Assembly: GCF_900109045.1 (NCBI RefSeq)
Contig: NZ_FNYL01000001.1
Coordinates: 849,017-913,016, forward strand
DNA length: 64,000 bases
Source of the DNA: Dyadobacter sp. SG02
GTDB taxonomy: Bacteria; Bacteroidota; Bacteroidia; Cytophagales; Spirosomataceae
Direction of reading: 5' to 3'
This document shows, piece after piece, positions 24,831-32,515 of the stretch. The notes under the pieces were generated by a model. The model had not been told where the DNA came from. It saw nothing but the letters and a program-made list of their open reading frames with translations, and ran no database searches. Position 1 is the stretch's first letter. Each line of letters opens with the position of its first letter. The translations under genes and the position numbers were made by a program.

Positions 24831-26075
24831 ATGTCAACAACAACCAATACCCCACAACCATCACTGCTTTCGCAGTTGTTACAAATACCAGTAATAGTGG
24901 CTGCATTGGGCTACCTGGTCGATATGTACGACCTGTTTTTGTTCAGTGTGGTGCGGGTACCGAGTCTCAAAGCGTTGAACGTCGCCGACGATCAGCTGCT
25001 CAGCGAAGGCATCAGTTTATTGAATTACCAAATGGCGGGAATGCTGATCGGCGGCGTGTTGTGGGGAGTGATTGCGGATAAAAGGGGTCGGCTTTCGGTA
25101 CTTTTCGGATCGATTATCATGTATTCACTGGCCAATATCGGCAACGGTTTTGTCACATCGCTTGATCAGTACGCGGTTCTTCGCTTTATTGCGGGCGTCG
25201 GGCTGGCCGGTGAGCTGGGTGCGGGCATTACGCTCGTTACGGAGGTGCTGCCCAAAGAAATACGCGGTTACGGTACCACCTTAGTGGCTACGCTTGGGGT
25301 TTTGGGTGCAATTTTAGCTTACTTCGTAGCCGATTTATTTGCGTGGCGCATATCCTATTTTGTAGGAGGTGGCATGGGTTTGTTGCTTTTGGTATTGCGT
25401 TTCAACGTTTTTGAATCGGGCATGTTCAAGCATGCCAAGGAGCGTTCGGTGGTCCGTGGTAACATTTTCATGATCCTGACCAACGGCAAACGCCTCGGCA
25501 AATACCTGATGGCGATCCTGGTAGGCTTGCCCATCTGGTTTGTAGTGGGCATTCTCATTACTTTTTCACCCGAATTCGGGGCTGCGAAAGGAATTGAGGG
25601 GATCAATGCAGGAAAAGCAGTAATGCTCGCTTTTTCAGGGCAGGTAGGCGGAGATATCGTCAGTGGGTTACTTAGCCAGTATATGCGGAGCAGGAAAAAA
25701 GTGATCAGGCTGTTTATCGTGCTGTCGCTTGCCATGGTGATCGGTTATTTACTTATTCCGATGCAGGATTTGTTCTCCTTCTACTTGCTTTGTACCTTGC
25801 TCGGATTCTGCAATGGTTACTGGACATTGTTCATTACCATTGCTGCCGAATTGTTCGGTACGAACCTCCGTGCTACGGTAGCAACGACGGTTCCCAATTT
25901 CGTGCGCGGCGCGACCATTCCGCTGGCGGCATTGTTTGTGAGTTTCAAACCTGACCTGGGCGTGATCCAGAGCGGGCTGGTAATAGGTATAGCAACGTCC
26001 GTAGTGGCATTACTGGCCTTATATTTCCTGGAAGAGACATTTACAAAGGATATGGACTTTGTAGAAAAAGAATAG
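24831..26075 (+). CDS. Major facilitator superfamily transporter
   Basis: From the ATG at 24831 the protein has 414 residues and 12 predicted membrane helices. It has the N-terminal ALGYLVDMYDLFLFSVV (an acid in helix 1 typical of organic-acid/sugar symporters), the inter-helix 2-3 motif GVIADKRGRLSVLFGS and helix 4 RFIAGVGLAGELGAG. An in-frame TTG at 24792 lies inside the SDR gene and would add a hydrophilic stretch, so it is rejected. It is the last gene of the GH88 operon, before a terminator, and probably imports the sugar-acid substrate across the inner membrane. Confidence 0.88.
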   Translation: MSTTTNTPQPSLLSQLLQIPVIVAALGYLVDMYDLFLFSVVRVPSLKALNVADDQLLSEGISLLNYQMAGMLIGGVLWGVIADKRGRLSVLFGSIIMYSLANIGNGFVTSLDQYAVLRFIAGVGLAGELGAGITLVTEVLPKEIRGYGTTLVATLGVLGAILAYFVADLFAWRISYFVGGGMGLLLLVLRFNVFESGMFKHAKERSVVRGNIFMILTNGKRLGKYLMAILVGLPIWFVVGILITFSPEFGAAKGIEGINAGKAVMLAFSGQVGGDIVSGLLSQYMRSRKKVIRLFIVLSLAMVIGYLLIPMQDLFSFYLLCTLLGFCNGYWTLFITIAAELFGTNLRATVATTVPNFVRGATIPLAALFVSFKPDLGVIQSGLVIGIATSVVALLALYFLEETFTKDMDFVEKE

Positions 26076-26100
26076 TTTCGGTTTTAGTTTTAGTTAAAAG

Positions 26101-26132
26101 CGGCCCCCACAGATGGAGGGCCGTTTTTTTTA
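26101..26132 (+). terminator. Intrinsic terminator of the GH88 operon
   Basis: CGGCCC (26102-26107) pairs with GGGCCG (26119-26124), extended by an inner CCA/TGG stem after a one-base bulge, and is followed by TTTTTTTT. Confidence 0.8.
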
Positions 26133-26303
26133 ACAGTTTAACACTTTTCCAAGCAACACTCCCGCACAGACTTACGTCTCTTGGTTACATTTTTAAAAAT
26201 AGCCATGAGATACCGTTTAATTGCTTATGCTGGGAATCAACCACTTGTCCCACCCGAAATTCCGCTCGTGTACTTTGATTCCCGACGTACACGCAGCCCG
26301 CTT

Positions 26304-26311
26304 TACCTTTG
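26304..26311 (+). promoter_or_regulatory. -7 promoter element for the small exported protein
   Basis: TACCTTTG matches the -7 consensus about 50 bases before the ATG at 26362. No good -33 element is found at the right spacing. Confidence 0.45.
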
Positions 26312-26361
26312 CAGCGTTCTTAAAATAGAACAAAACTTATAGCCATAAAAATAAAATAGTC

Positions 26362-26742
26362 ATGAAAACATCAGTTAAAACCTTCATTTGCGCATTTGCG
26401 CTTGCAGCCGCTTCTTTCACTGCCTACGCAGGCGATAAAGAAGCCAAAAAAGCATCTTCTTTCGGTACCGGCATTTACGCCACCAAAACCGGTAAAATCA
26501 ACGTCCTCGTAGACAAAGGCAGCACCGACAGCAAAACAACCCTGCTGCTCAAAGACGCCGAAGGAACCGTAGTATACCGCGAAACAATTTCGAAAGACAA
26601 CAAAAAATTCGGCCGTACACTGAACCTCGACGCCATGGAACCCGGCAAATACAAGCTGGACATTATCAGCGGCAACGAAGTTCAAACCAAAACTTTCGAA
26701 CTGGCCGATCAAAAGATCGAACGTATTCTGACAGTTAAGTAA
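26362..26742 (+). CDS. Small exported protein with a sorting-domain-like beta fold
   Basis: The 126-residue protein has a clear signal peptide (1-23, ending AYA before GDKEAKK) and a mature part of about 100 residues. The mature part looks like a single beta-sandwich: GKINVLVDKG, TTLLLKDAEGTVVYRETIS, FGRTLNLDAMEPGKYKLDII, VQTKTFELADQ. That layout resembles DUF3244 or the T9SS type A C-terminal sorting domain fold standing alone, but I cannot assign the family with certainty. It is lysine-rich with its own promoter element and terminator, so it is expressed alone. Proteins of this kind are often abundant; the role is unknown. Confidence 0.65.
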   Translation: MKTSVKTFICAFALAAASFTAYAGDKEAKKASSFGTGIYATKTGKINVLVDKGSTDSKTTLLLKDAEGTVVYRETISKDNKKFGRTLNLDAMEPGKYKLDIISGNEVQTKTFELADQKIERILTVK

Positions 26743-26764
26743 GGTTCAAATACATAGTATCCGG

Positions 26765-26799
26765 GCGGCGCCTCCCCATTGCGGGAGACGCCGCTTTTT
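26765..26799 (+). terminator. Intrinsic terminator after small exported protein
   Basis: GCGGCG (26765-26770) pairs with CGCCGC (26789-26794), with an inner CTCCC/GGGAG stem after one mismatch, followed by TTTTT. Confidence 0.8.
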
Positions 26800-26917
26800 G
26801 TTGTGCCAAAAAATAATTTCCCTGTTACCTTTTTTAAAACCGACGTATCAATAGAAAGTCTAAAACCAAAAGTTCACTTTTTAGTAGAACTTTTATAAAT
26901 TGTACTGTCGGCGAGCA

Positions 26918-27259
26918 ATGGAAATCAAACGTAAAAGCATATTAAATAAACTAGTTGCTAAAAATCACGGGAATAAACGGTTAGAACAGGCTATCCACCA
27001 GCTAATCGCGGACCTGGAACAGATGTCGTTCGCTAGTAAGGGTGAACTTCTGGAAGTGAGGAAAGATGCCGACCGGGTCCACGGTAAAGATTTTTATTTC
27101 TTCGATCTGCATGTGCACAGGACATTGGTATTTGTTCAATTCAAAGAAAACCTTGCAACAATTATTTGGGCAGGAACCCATGCAGAATATGTAAGGACTT
27201 TCAAAAACAATACAAACACAATCGAAAAATGGCTCAGAGAAAGAGACTTGCTGAATTAG
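26918..27259 (+). CDS. higB: HigB-type RelE-superfamily toxin
   Basis: From the ATG at 26918 this is a 113-residue basic protein. The end of the domain, LATIIWAGTHAEYVRTFKNN, matches the HigB toxin family (GTHAEYD-type motif), and HRTLVFVQFKENL precedes it as the central strand pair. HigB toxins cleave mRNA on the ribosome. An in-frame TTG at 26900 is less likely as start. The antitoxin gene overlaps its last 31 bases, and toxin-first order is the HigBA rule. Base composition is lower in GC than flanking metabolic genes, consistent with an acquired module. Confidence 0.78.
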   Translation: MEIKRKSILNKLVAKNHGNKRLEQAIHQLIADLEQMSFASKGELLEVRKDADRVHGKDFYFFDLHVHRTLVFVQFKENLATIIWAGTHAEYVRTFKNNTNTIEKWLRERDLLN

Positions 27260-27918
27260 CCGAACCGGATATCAGGAGAATACTTGACGCAGGCCGGATC
27301 GACAACGAGCTGGACCTGGAAAGGGTAACCCTTGCGGAACGGCATTTAATGTTACAAGAGGAACAGCAACCCGAGTTACGCGAGATGCGACGGACACTAA
27401 GTAATTTGACCATCGATTACGAGAACAGATATTGGTCGGATAGTTCACGCGTTTCTGACGCCCAGGTCCAAGAGCACGACGCAGCCGAAATCCAGGCTGA
27501 ACGAGAATACGTTTTCATTAGAGACCGGCGTAAACTGATTCTTGAAAAACTTCAAGCATTCTCTTTAAAACAAAAAGACCTCGCACTCCTATTAAACCAC
27601 AGCAAATCCTATACTTCCGAACTGCTGAACGGGATCAGGCCGTTTTCGACTAATGATTTGAAATTGATTCATTTACTATTCGAAATCCCGCTTACAGACC
27701 TCATCATCACAATTCCCTCACAGGGTACATTAAGTCGGCTGGAAACGGCGATAGACAAAATTTCGTCCGCAAACCCAAAAGCCAAATTACTCCGCGAAAC
27801 GCTCGCGAATCGTCCGGTAGCGAAGGGCTTTCTTTCTGAGGGCTGGGATGACGAAGATTTGGAGGAACAAAGTGAGCCGGACGAACGTATCGACGAACTC
27901 ACACTTTCAAATAAATGA
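27229..27918 (+). CDS. higA: XRE/HigA-type antitoxin with long N-terminal extension
   Basis: The 229-residue protein starts at the ATG at 27229 inside the toxin gene. A Cro/C1-type helix-turn-helix lies in the middle-to-C-terminal half: KLQAFSLKQKDLALLLNHSKSYTSELLNGIRPFSTNDLKLIHLLF. The first ~95 residues are a charged, helical extension (AELAEPDIRRIL, LAERHLMLQEEQQPELREMRR) not found in ordinary ~100-residue HigA proteins. The C-terminus is acidic (EGWDDEDLEEQSEPDE). It should neutralise the toxin and repress the operon. The extension may bind the toxin; that is inference. Confidence 0.72.
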   Translation: MAQRKRLAELAEPDIRRILDAGRIDNELDLERVTLAERHLMLQEEQQPELREMRRTLSNLTIDYENRYWSDSSRVSDAQVQEHDAAEIQAEREYVFIRDRRKLILEKLQAFSLKQKDLALLLNHSKSYTSELLNGIRPFSTNDLKLIHLLFEIPLTDLIITIPSQGTLSRLETAIDKISSANPKAKLLRETLANRPVAKGFLSEGWDDEDLEEQSEPDERIDELTLSNK

Positions 27919-27996
27919 GTTACAAAATTGCAAGGAGATCAACGGCATAGTCCACTTTTTGCTTTTTGAATATTCAACTGAAAATCACTCATCTGT

Positions 27997-29109
27997 ATGG
28001 ACACCCGTCGAGATTTCCTTCAAAAACTATCCCTGGGCATCGGTGCAACAGCGCTAACCGACCTCCCCGTCTCTGCGCACGAGCTCTACGCCGGCCCAAA
28101 AGCCGACAAGCAATTGCGTGTAGCATTAATGGGATTGGGCGGTTACGCCGGTCGGGTGGCCGACGCGATGAAGGATTGCAAAATGGCAACGCTCGTCGGA
28201 GCGGTTTCGGGTACGCCTTCAAAACTCGAAACCTGGAAACAGAAATATAATATTCCGGAGAAAAATACCTATAACTACGAAACAGTCGCCAAAATAAAGG
28301 ATAATCCGGACATTGATATTGTATACGTCACCACGCCGAATTCCCTGCACCACAAACACGTATTACAAATCGCTGCGGCCGGGAAGCACGTGATCTGCGA
28401 AAAACCCGTCGCCGACAATGCGCAGCAAACGAGGGAGATGATCGCCGCCTGCAAAAAAGCGGGCGTGCGGTTCTACATAGGCTACCGGATGCATTTCGAG
28501 CCGCACACGCGTGAGCTCATACGTATGCGCGAGGCGGGAGAGCTGGGTAAGATCATGCACGTAAACAATTATATGGGCTTCAAATCGGGTGACCCGAACC
28601 AATGGCGACTGAAAAAAGCCCTCGCAGGCGGCGGCGCGATGATGGACGTGGGTATTTACGCGCTCAACGGTGCGCGCTATGCAACCGGTGAAGAGCCGAT
28701 CTGGGTTACGGCACAGGAAACGAAAACCGATCCGGTCAAATTTAAGGAGGTCGATGAAACCGTGATGTTCCAGCTTGGATTCCCGAGCGGCATAGTGGCC
28801 AGCTGTGGTACCACTTATGCATTCAATAATTACGAGCGGCTGTATGTGATCGGTGAAAAAGGATTTGTGGAACTGAGCCCCGCATTTGGGTACGGTCCTA
28901 TCAAAGGCCGCTCGCATCTGGGCCCGATGAATCAGCCGGTGGTGACGCACCAGACGCTCCAAATGGACGGCATCGCCGATATTATCCTCAACAATAAACC
29001 TGATCCGAATGTAACCGGCGAAGAAGGTTTGAAGGATATGATCGTCGTGGATGCCGTTTATGAATCCATCCGCAAAGGCGGCGCGAAGATTATGCTGGCT
29101 GGAAAGTAA
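27997..29109 (+). CDS. Tat-exported Gfo/Idh/MocA oxidoreductase
   Basis: The 370-residue protein starts with a twin-arginine signal (TRRDFLQKLSLGIGATAL, cleavage near ALTDLPVSAHE), so it is exported folded with its cofactor bound. The Rossmann motif VALMGLGGYAGRV, VYVTTPNSLHHKH, CEKPVADNAQQT and the GGGAMMDVGIYALNGARYATG segment place it with glucose-fructose oxidoreductase-like periplasmic enzymes. These bind NADP tightly and do not release it. The physiological sugar is unknown. It starts 78 bases after the antitoxin gene and is followed after three bases by a small phosphatase gene, so the latter two may be co-transcribed. Confidence 0.88.
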   Translation: MDTRRDFLQKLSLGIGATALTDLPVSAHELYAGPKADKQLRVALMGLGGYAGRVADAMKDCKMATLVGAVSGTPSKLETWKQKYNIPEKNTYNYETVAKIKDNPDIDIVYVTTPNSLHHKHVLQIAAAGKHVICEKPVADNAQQTREMIAACKKAGVRFYIGYRMHFEPHTRELIRMREAGELGKIMHVNNYMGFKSGDPNQWRLKKALAGGGAMMDVGIYALNGARYATGEEPIWVTAQETKTDPVKFKEVDETVMFQLGFPSGIVASCGTTYAFNNYERLYVIGEKGFVELSPAFGYGPIKGRSHLGPMNQPVVTHQTLQMDGIADIILNNKPDPNVTGEEGLKDMIVVDAVYESIRKGGAKIMLAGK

Positions 29110-29112
29110 GTT

Positions 29113-29454
29113 ATGCACAGACCCAACTTTCTTGTCATTTGCGGTAAAAACAAGCGCCGCAGCCGCACGGCAGAGTACATATTCAAAAACGACCAACGGT
29201 TCAATATCCGCTCGGCTGGATTAAGCCCTCAAAGCAATCGAAAGATTTCCGAGGGCGATCTGAATTGGGCGGATATTGCTTTGGTGATGGAAAATGACCA
29301 CAAGTCCAAGATCCGTAAACTCTACGACCACCTCGACCTCCCACCCATTCAGGTACTCGACATTCCCGACGAATATGAGTTTATGGATGAAGAGTTGATT
29401 GAAATCCTTACCACCAAAATCAATACGCTGCTGGAATTACATTTTAACGCCTGA
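29113..29454 (+). CDS. Short low-molecular-weight protein tyrosine phosphatase-like protein
   Basis: The 113-residue protein has the P-loop FLVICGKNKRRSRTAE with C10-x5-R16-S17 and a GLSPQSNRKIS segment typical of LMW-PTPs. It is shorter than the usual ~150 residues. The general-acid loop near the C-terminus reads VLDIPDEYEF in place of the canonical DPxY, and the middle helices are reduced. It could dephosphorylate a protein or small molecule, but activity is not assured. It starts three bases after the oxidoreductase stop, and its stop overlaps the ATG of the beta-lactamase remnant. Confidence 0.75.
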   Translation: MHRPNFLVICGKNKRRSRTAEYIFKNDQRFNIRSAGLSPQSNRKISEGDLNWADIALVMENDHKSKIRKLYDHLDLPPIQVLDIPDEYEFMDEELIEILTTKINTLLELHFNA

Positions 29455-29683
29455 TGAAACGCCTTCTTCCGATTTTCTCACATTACTAACCTTTCAATCC
29501 TTCGGGCAGTCGCATTTTAAGCAGTTATTCAAAGATTGCCATTTAGAAGGCAGCACCACCATTTACAACTACAAAAAGAAACTATGGACGATCAGCGACG
29601 GCGACGATTCCCGGAAGCTGACGCAACCGGCTTCGACCTTCAAAGTCATTAACCTGCTCATAGCATTGGAAACGGCACTTTAA
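29454..29683 (+). pseudogene. Class D beta-lactamase (OXA-type) remnant, frameshifted and truncated
   Basis: The ATG at 29454 opens a signal-like MKRLLPIFSHY and stops at once. In the -1 frame, from about 29478, the sequence continues TLLTFQSFGQSHFKQLFKDC and EGSTTIYNYKKKLW, and reaches PASTFKVINLLIALE. This is the class D N-terminal region including the STFK active-site motif. It then ends at a stop at 29683, so about 170 residues, with the SxV and KTG motifs, are missing. A one-base deletion (or two-base insertion) near 29478-29490 plus a 3' deletion explain this. No active enzyme can be made. The next base run leads into the ArsR promoter. Confidence 0.8.
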
Positions 29684-29704
29684 TAAAAAATTTTTACGAC
29701 ATCG

Positions 29705-29755
29705 TTGCGCAACCGATTAATTGCACATATATTTGCAATCGATCGATTGCGCAAT
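29705..29755 (+). promoter_or_regulatory. Promoter and palindromic operator of the ArsR/SRPBCC pair
   Basis: A -33 TTG (29705-29707), a 20-base spacer and TATATTTG (29728-29735) form a good promoter. A perfect 16-base palindrome GCAATCGATCGATTGC (29735-29750) covers the start site, flanked by TTGCGCAA (29705-29712) and ATTGCGCAAT (29746-29755). This fits a winged-helix repressor acting on its own promoter. Confidence 0.6.
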
Positions 29756-29768
29756 TAATCAGAATAAA

Positions 29769-30101
29769 ATGAGACGAGATGTTTTTCAGGCCATCGCCGA
29801 TCCTACCAGGCGGGATATCATCGGCCTGATCGCGAAAAAACCGATGACGCCCAATGCGGTGGCCGAATCCTTCGGCGTGAGTCGCCAGGCCATTTCGAAG
29901 CATATCCAGATCCTGCTTGAATGCGGCCTGCTGGGGATCAATCCGCAAGGACGTGAACGCTATTACACGGTGCAGCCCAAAAAGCTGGCGGAGGTGGCCG
30001 ACTGGATCGACCCGTTCCGCAAAATGTGGGAAGACCGGTTTGAGAAACTGGACGATATTATCAACACTTTAAAAAACGAACATCATGGCAACCAAAAATG
30101 A
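29769..30101 (+). CDS. ArsR-family winged-helix regulator
   Basis: The 110-residue protein starts at the ATG at 29769 ([21 protein letters not shown]), the standard start of the ArsR subgroup that accompanies SRPBCC proteins. The recognition region is [27 protein letters not shown], followed by the wing [13 protein letters not shown]. It lacks the ELCVCDL metal site, so it is not a classical arsenic sensor. An in-frame TTG upstream lies within the promoter and is rejected. It overlaps the next gene by 17 bases. It is the likely autorepressor acting on the palindrome just upstream. Confidence 0.88.
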   Translation: MRRDVFQAIADPTRRDIIGLIAKKPMTPNAVAESFGVSRQAISKHIQILLECGLLGINPQGRERYYTVQPKKLAEVADWIDPFRKMWEDRFEKLDDIINTLKNEHHGNQK

Positions 30102-30585
30102 AACCAAAATCATTGTAGAACCAGGCAAGCAGGAGCTTTTCATCATCCGCGAATTCGAAGCGCCGCGCGACATTGTGTTCCGCGCATTCAGCGAAGAGGA
30201 TTTACTCACACAATGGGCCGCCGGACCCAACGATATGACGGTGCATTATGAAAAATTCCAGCCATACGCAGGCGGCTCCTATCGTTTCATCAATACAATT
30301 CCCGGTAATCCGATGGAATTTGCATTCCACGGCGTATGCCACGAGCACACGGCACCGGAACGGATCATTCAGACCTTCGAATTTGAAGGCTTGCCCGAAA
30401 AGGGCCACGTGATATTGGAAACATCCCGCTTCGAGGACCTGCCCGACGGCCGGACACGCCTAACCGTTCAATCCGTTTTCCAATCCGTTGCAGACCGCGA
30501 TGGTATGGTGCAATCGGGCATGGGGCGAGGGGTGACAGATTCATACGCGCGGCTGGACGCGCTTTTGGAAAAGGAAGTTGTATAG
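30085..30585 (+). CDS. SRPBCC/AHSA1 domain protein
   Basis: The 166-residue soluble protein has the AHSA1-type helix-grip fold: [57 protein letters not shown] and a C-terminal helix [17 protein letters not shown]. Such proteins bind small hydrophobic molecules and are very often encoded beside a short ArsR regulator, as here. The ligand is unknown. The ATG at 30085 lies inside the end of the regulator gene, implying coupled translation. Confidence 0.87.
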   Translation: MATKNETKIIVEPGKQELFIIREFEAPRDIVFRAFSEEDLLTQWAAGPNDMTVHYEKFQPYAGGSYRFINTIPGNPMEFAFHGVCHEHTAPERIIQTFEFEGLPEKGHVILETSRFEDLPDGRTRLTVQSVFQSVADRDGMVQSGMGRGVTDSYARLDALLEKEVV

Positions 30586-30676
30586 TTGTAAATTAGAAGC
30601 ATTGCAAAAGGCAACCGACTCGTACAGTTGCCTTTTGTTCCATTTTAAGTTAACTTTACCTACCACACTATCTATA

Positions 30677-31015
30677 ATGGAAAAAATCAGAGAACTGATT
30701 TTCTACAAACACTATTTCAAGACTTTCGTTGAAAGCCTGCCACTGGTTGCCCGAACTAAAATCGACCGTGTTCTTTTCTTGTTGACACATATTGAGCGCG
30801 TCCCGGAAAAATTTTTAAAGCATATCGAAGGACAGAAAGGCCTCTATGAATTGCGAATCAAAGCGGGAAGCAACATTTACAGGATATTTTGCTGCTTTGA
30901 CAGAGGGAAAATCGTAATACTACTTAATGCGTTTCAAAAGAAAACACAAAAAACGCCACCGGCAGAAATTGCCACTGCAATAAAACTCATGAATGAATAT
31001 TTCAATAATCGATAG
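30677..31015 (+). CDS. RelE/HigB-type toxin (phage Gp49-like)
   Basis: The 112-residue protein begins MEKIRELIFYKHYFKTFVESLP at the ATG at 30677. It contains the Gp49/HigB core: FLKHIEGQKGLYELRIKAGSNIYRIFCCFDRGKIVILLNAFQKKTQKTP. The LYELR and the R in YRIF are the positions usually needed by ribosome-dependent RNases of this superfamily. The downstream XRE antitoxin starts two bases after its stop. This is the second toxin-antitoxin module in 5 kb and is unrelated in sequence to the first. Confidence 0.85.
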   Translation: MEKIRELIFYKHYFKTFVESLPLVARTKIDRVLFLLTHIERVPEKFLKHIEGQKGLYELRIKAGSNIYRIFCCFDRGKIVILLNAFQKKTQKTPPAEIATAIKLMNEYFNNR

Positions 31016-31017
31016 CA

Positions 31018-31317
31018 ATGGCTGAGAACAACGACATCACAACCGTCGAGGAATATTTTACCGAACGCTATGGCGAGCCTGGTAGCCCTTCGAGAATCGA
31101 ATTTGAAATAAAAGCGAAAGCATTTCTGATAGGTGAAATGATCCGTGAAGAAAGAAGGCTTGCCAAAATAACCCAGGAGCAACTAGCTGACCGAATAGGA
31201 GCAAAAAAAAGCTTCATCTCAAGAATCGAAAATGGTCAGTCAGATATCCAGCTCTCCACACTTTATCGCCTTCTAGAACTCGGACTGGGAAAGAAACTGG
31301 AACTTGTAGTGACATAA
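31018..31317 (+). CDS. XRE-family antitoxin (HigA-like)
   Basis: The 99-residue protein has a Cro/C1 helix-turn-helix: IREERRLAKITQEQLADRIGAKKSFISRIENGQSDIQLSTLYRLLELGLGKKLEL. The first ~40 residues (DITTVEEYFTERYGEPGSPSRIEFEIKAKAF) are the toxin-contacting part typical of antitoxins paired with Gp49-like toxins. It lies two bases after the toxin gene and closes the module. It should repress the pair's promoter alone or with the toxin. Confidence 0.87.
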   Translation: MAENNDITTVEEYFTERYGEPGSPSRIEFEIKAKAFLIGEMIREERRLAKITQEQLADRIGAKKSFISRIENGQSDIQLSTLYRLLELGLGKKLELVVT

Positions 31318-31426
31318 ACTTTCCTGAATCCGGCTGGCTCTACTAATTGTCAAACAGTATTCAATCCCCTATTACGACTTTAATACAAAAATCCGGCTCC
31401 AACGCAACACCGGACGCTGTTTCATT

Positions 31427-32347
31427 ATGCAAAAATCCAAAATCATTATCCCGGCGCTGGCGGGCCTTGCCGCGCTGTTTACTCCTGTTTTACTATCCGC
31501 ACAAATCATGGATTCGAAATCAATCGTCGCGCCCGGAGCGCAGGTAGAGAAGCTGGGCGATGGGTACAAATTCACCGAAGGGCCGGTTCCCGACAAGGAC
31601 GGCAATGTGTTTTTCACCGATCAGCCCAACAACAAAATTATCCGCTGGGATGCCGAAACCGGCGCATTCAGTACGTTTTCCGACAAAGCAGGCCGTGCCA
31701 ACGGCATGTATTTCGATAAAAAAGGGAATCTGGTAGCATGTTCGGATGAAGAAAATCAGGTCTGGTCATTCGATAAGAAAGGCAACCCGACGGTCCTCGT
31801 CAAAGACTACGAAGGCAAGCTGCTCAATGGCCCTAACGACCTCTGGATCGATCCAAAAGGCGGCATTTACCTCACCGATCCACTCTACAAACGCGATTAC
31901 TGGAAACGCGATCCGGCTATGCAGCAGGATGGCCAGCACGTGTATTACCTTAGTCCCGACCGCAAAAAATTCATCCGCGTGGATGAAAAGCTGAAAAAAC
32001 CCAACGGCATTATCGGCACCGCGGACGGCAAAAAGCTGTACGTAGCGGACATCGGCGATAGCAAAACGTATGTTTACGACATTCAAAAGGACGGCACATT
32101 GACTAACCGGCAACTATTCGCCTCCAAAGGCTCCGACGGGATGATCCTCGATGAAGAAGGCAATCTTTATATTACCGGCGACGGCGTGACGGTTTTCGAT
32201 AAAACAGGCACTCAAATCGCGCATTTCCCCGTGCACAAGGGCTGGACGGCGAACGTATGTTTCGGTGGCAAAAACCGTGACATGCTTTTTATCACAGCCG
32301 AAACCACAGTGTACGGCTTAAAAATGAAGGTCAAAGGCGTCAGGTAG
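31427..32347 (+). CDS. SMP-30/gluconolactonase-like exported beta-propeller
   Basis: The 306-residue protein has a signal peptide (about 1-25, ending LLSAQ) and a six-bladed propeller of the SMP-30/LRE family. The metal-site signatures are KFTEGPVPDKDGNVFFTD (E), LLNGPNDLWIDPKGGIYLTDP (N, D) and LYVADIGDSKTYVYD. Family members hydrolyse sugar lactones using a divalent metal. An exported lactonase fits with the periplasmic sugar oxidoreductase 2.3 kb upstream, which would yield a lactone, but they are not in one operon. A strong terminator follows. Confidence 0.88.
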   Translation: MQKSKIIIPALAGLAALFTPVLLSAQIMDSKSIVAPGAQVEKLGDGYKFTEGPVPDKDGNVFFTDQPNNKIIRWDAETGAFSTFSDKAGRANGMYFDKKGNLVACSDEENQVWSFDKKGNPTVLVKDYEGKLLNGPNDLWIDPKGGIYLTDPLYKRDYWKRDPAMQQDGQHVYYLSPDRKKFIRVDEKLKKPNGIIGTADGKKLYVADIGDSKTYVYDIQKDGTLTNRQLFASKGSDGMILDEEGNLYITGDGVTVFDKTGTQIAHFPVHKGWTANVCFGGKNRDMLFITAETTVYGLKMKVKGVR

Positions 32348-32364
32348 CCGGTGCGGCTTCTACG

Positions 32365-32407
32365 ATGGCGGAGTTTCCCGGTTCCAGGGAAATTCCGCCA
32401 TTCTTTT
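32365..32407 (+). terminator. Strong intrinsic terminator after lactonase gene
   Basis: ATGGCGGAGTTTCCC (32365-32379) pairs with GGGAAATTCCGCCAT (32387-32401), one G-T wobble, with a 7-base loop, then TCTTTTTG. Confidence 0.8.
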
Positions 32408-32515
32408 TGTACCCGGTGCAACGGTTTTGGTTTATATCTCGTCATGGTCAAATACAATTCCCCCATACTAGATTCTCACCCGACTCGTTACTCAAACTAA
32501 CCCGCGATTTCGTCT

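Noticed and set aside
28363..29196. Minus-strand open frame of 277 codons opposite the Tat-exported oxidoreductase
   Set aside because: The residue mix is rich in His/Arg with no domain; the plus strand has Tat, Rossmann and EKP motifs.
29399..29683. Class D beta-lactamase called as an intact gene
   Set aside because: The start is in a different frame and the region after the STFK box is missing.
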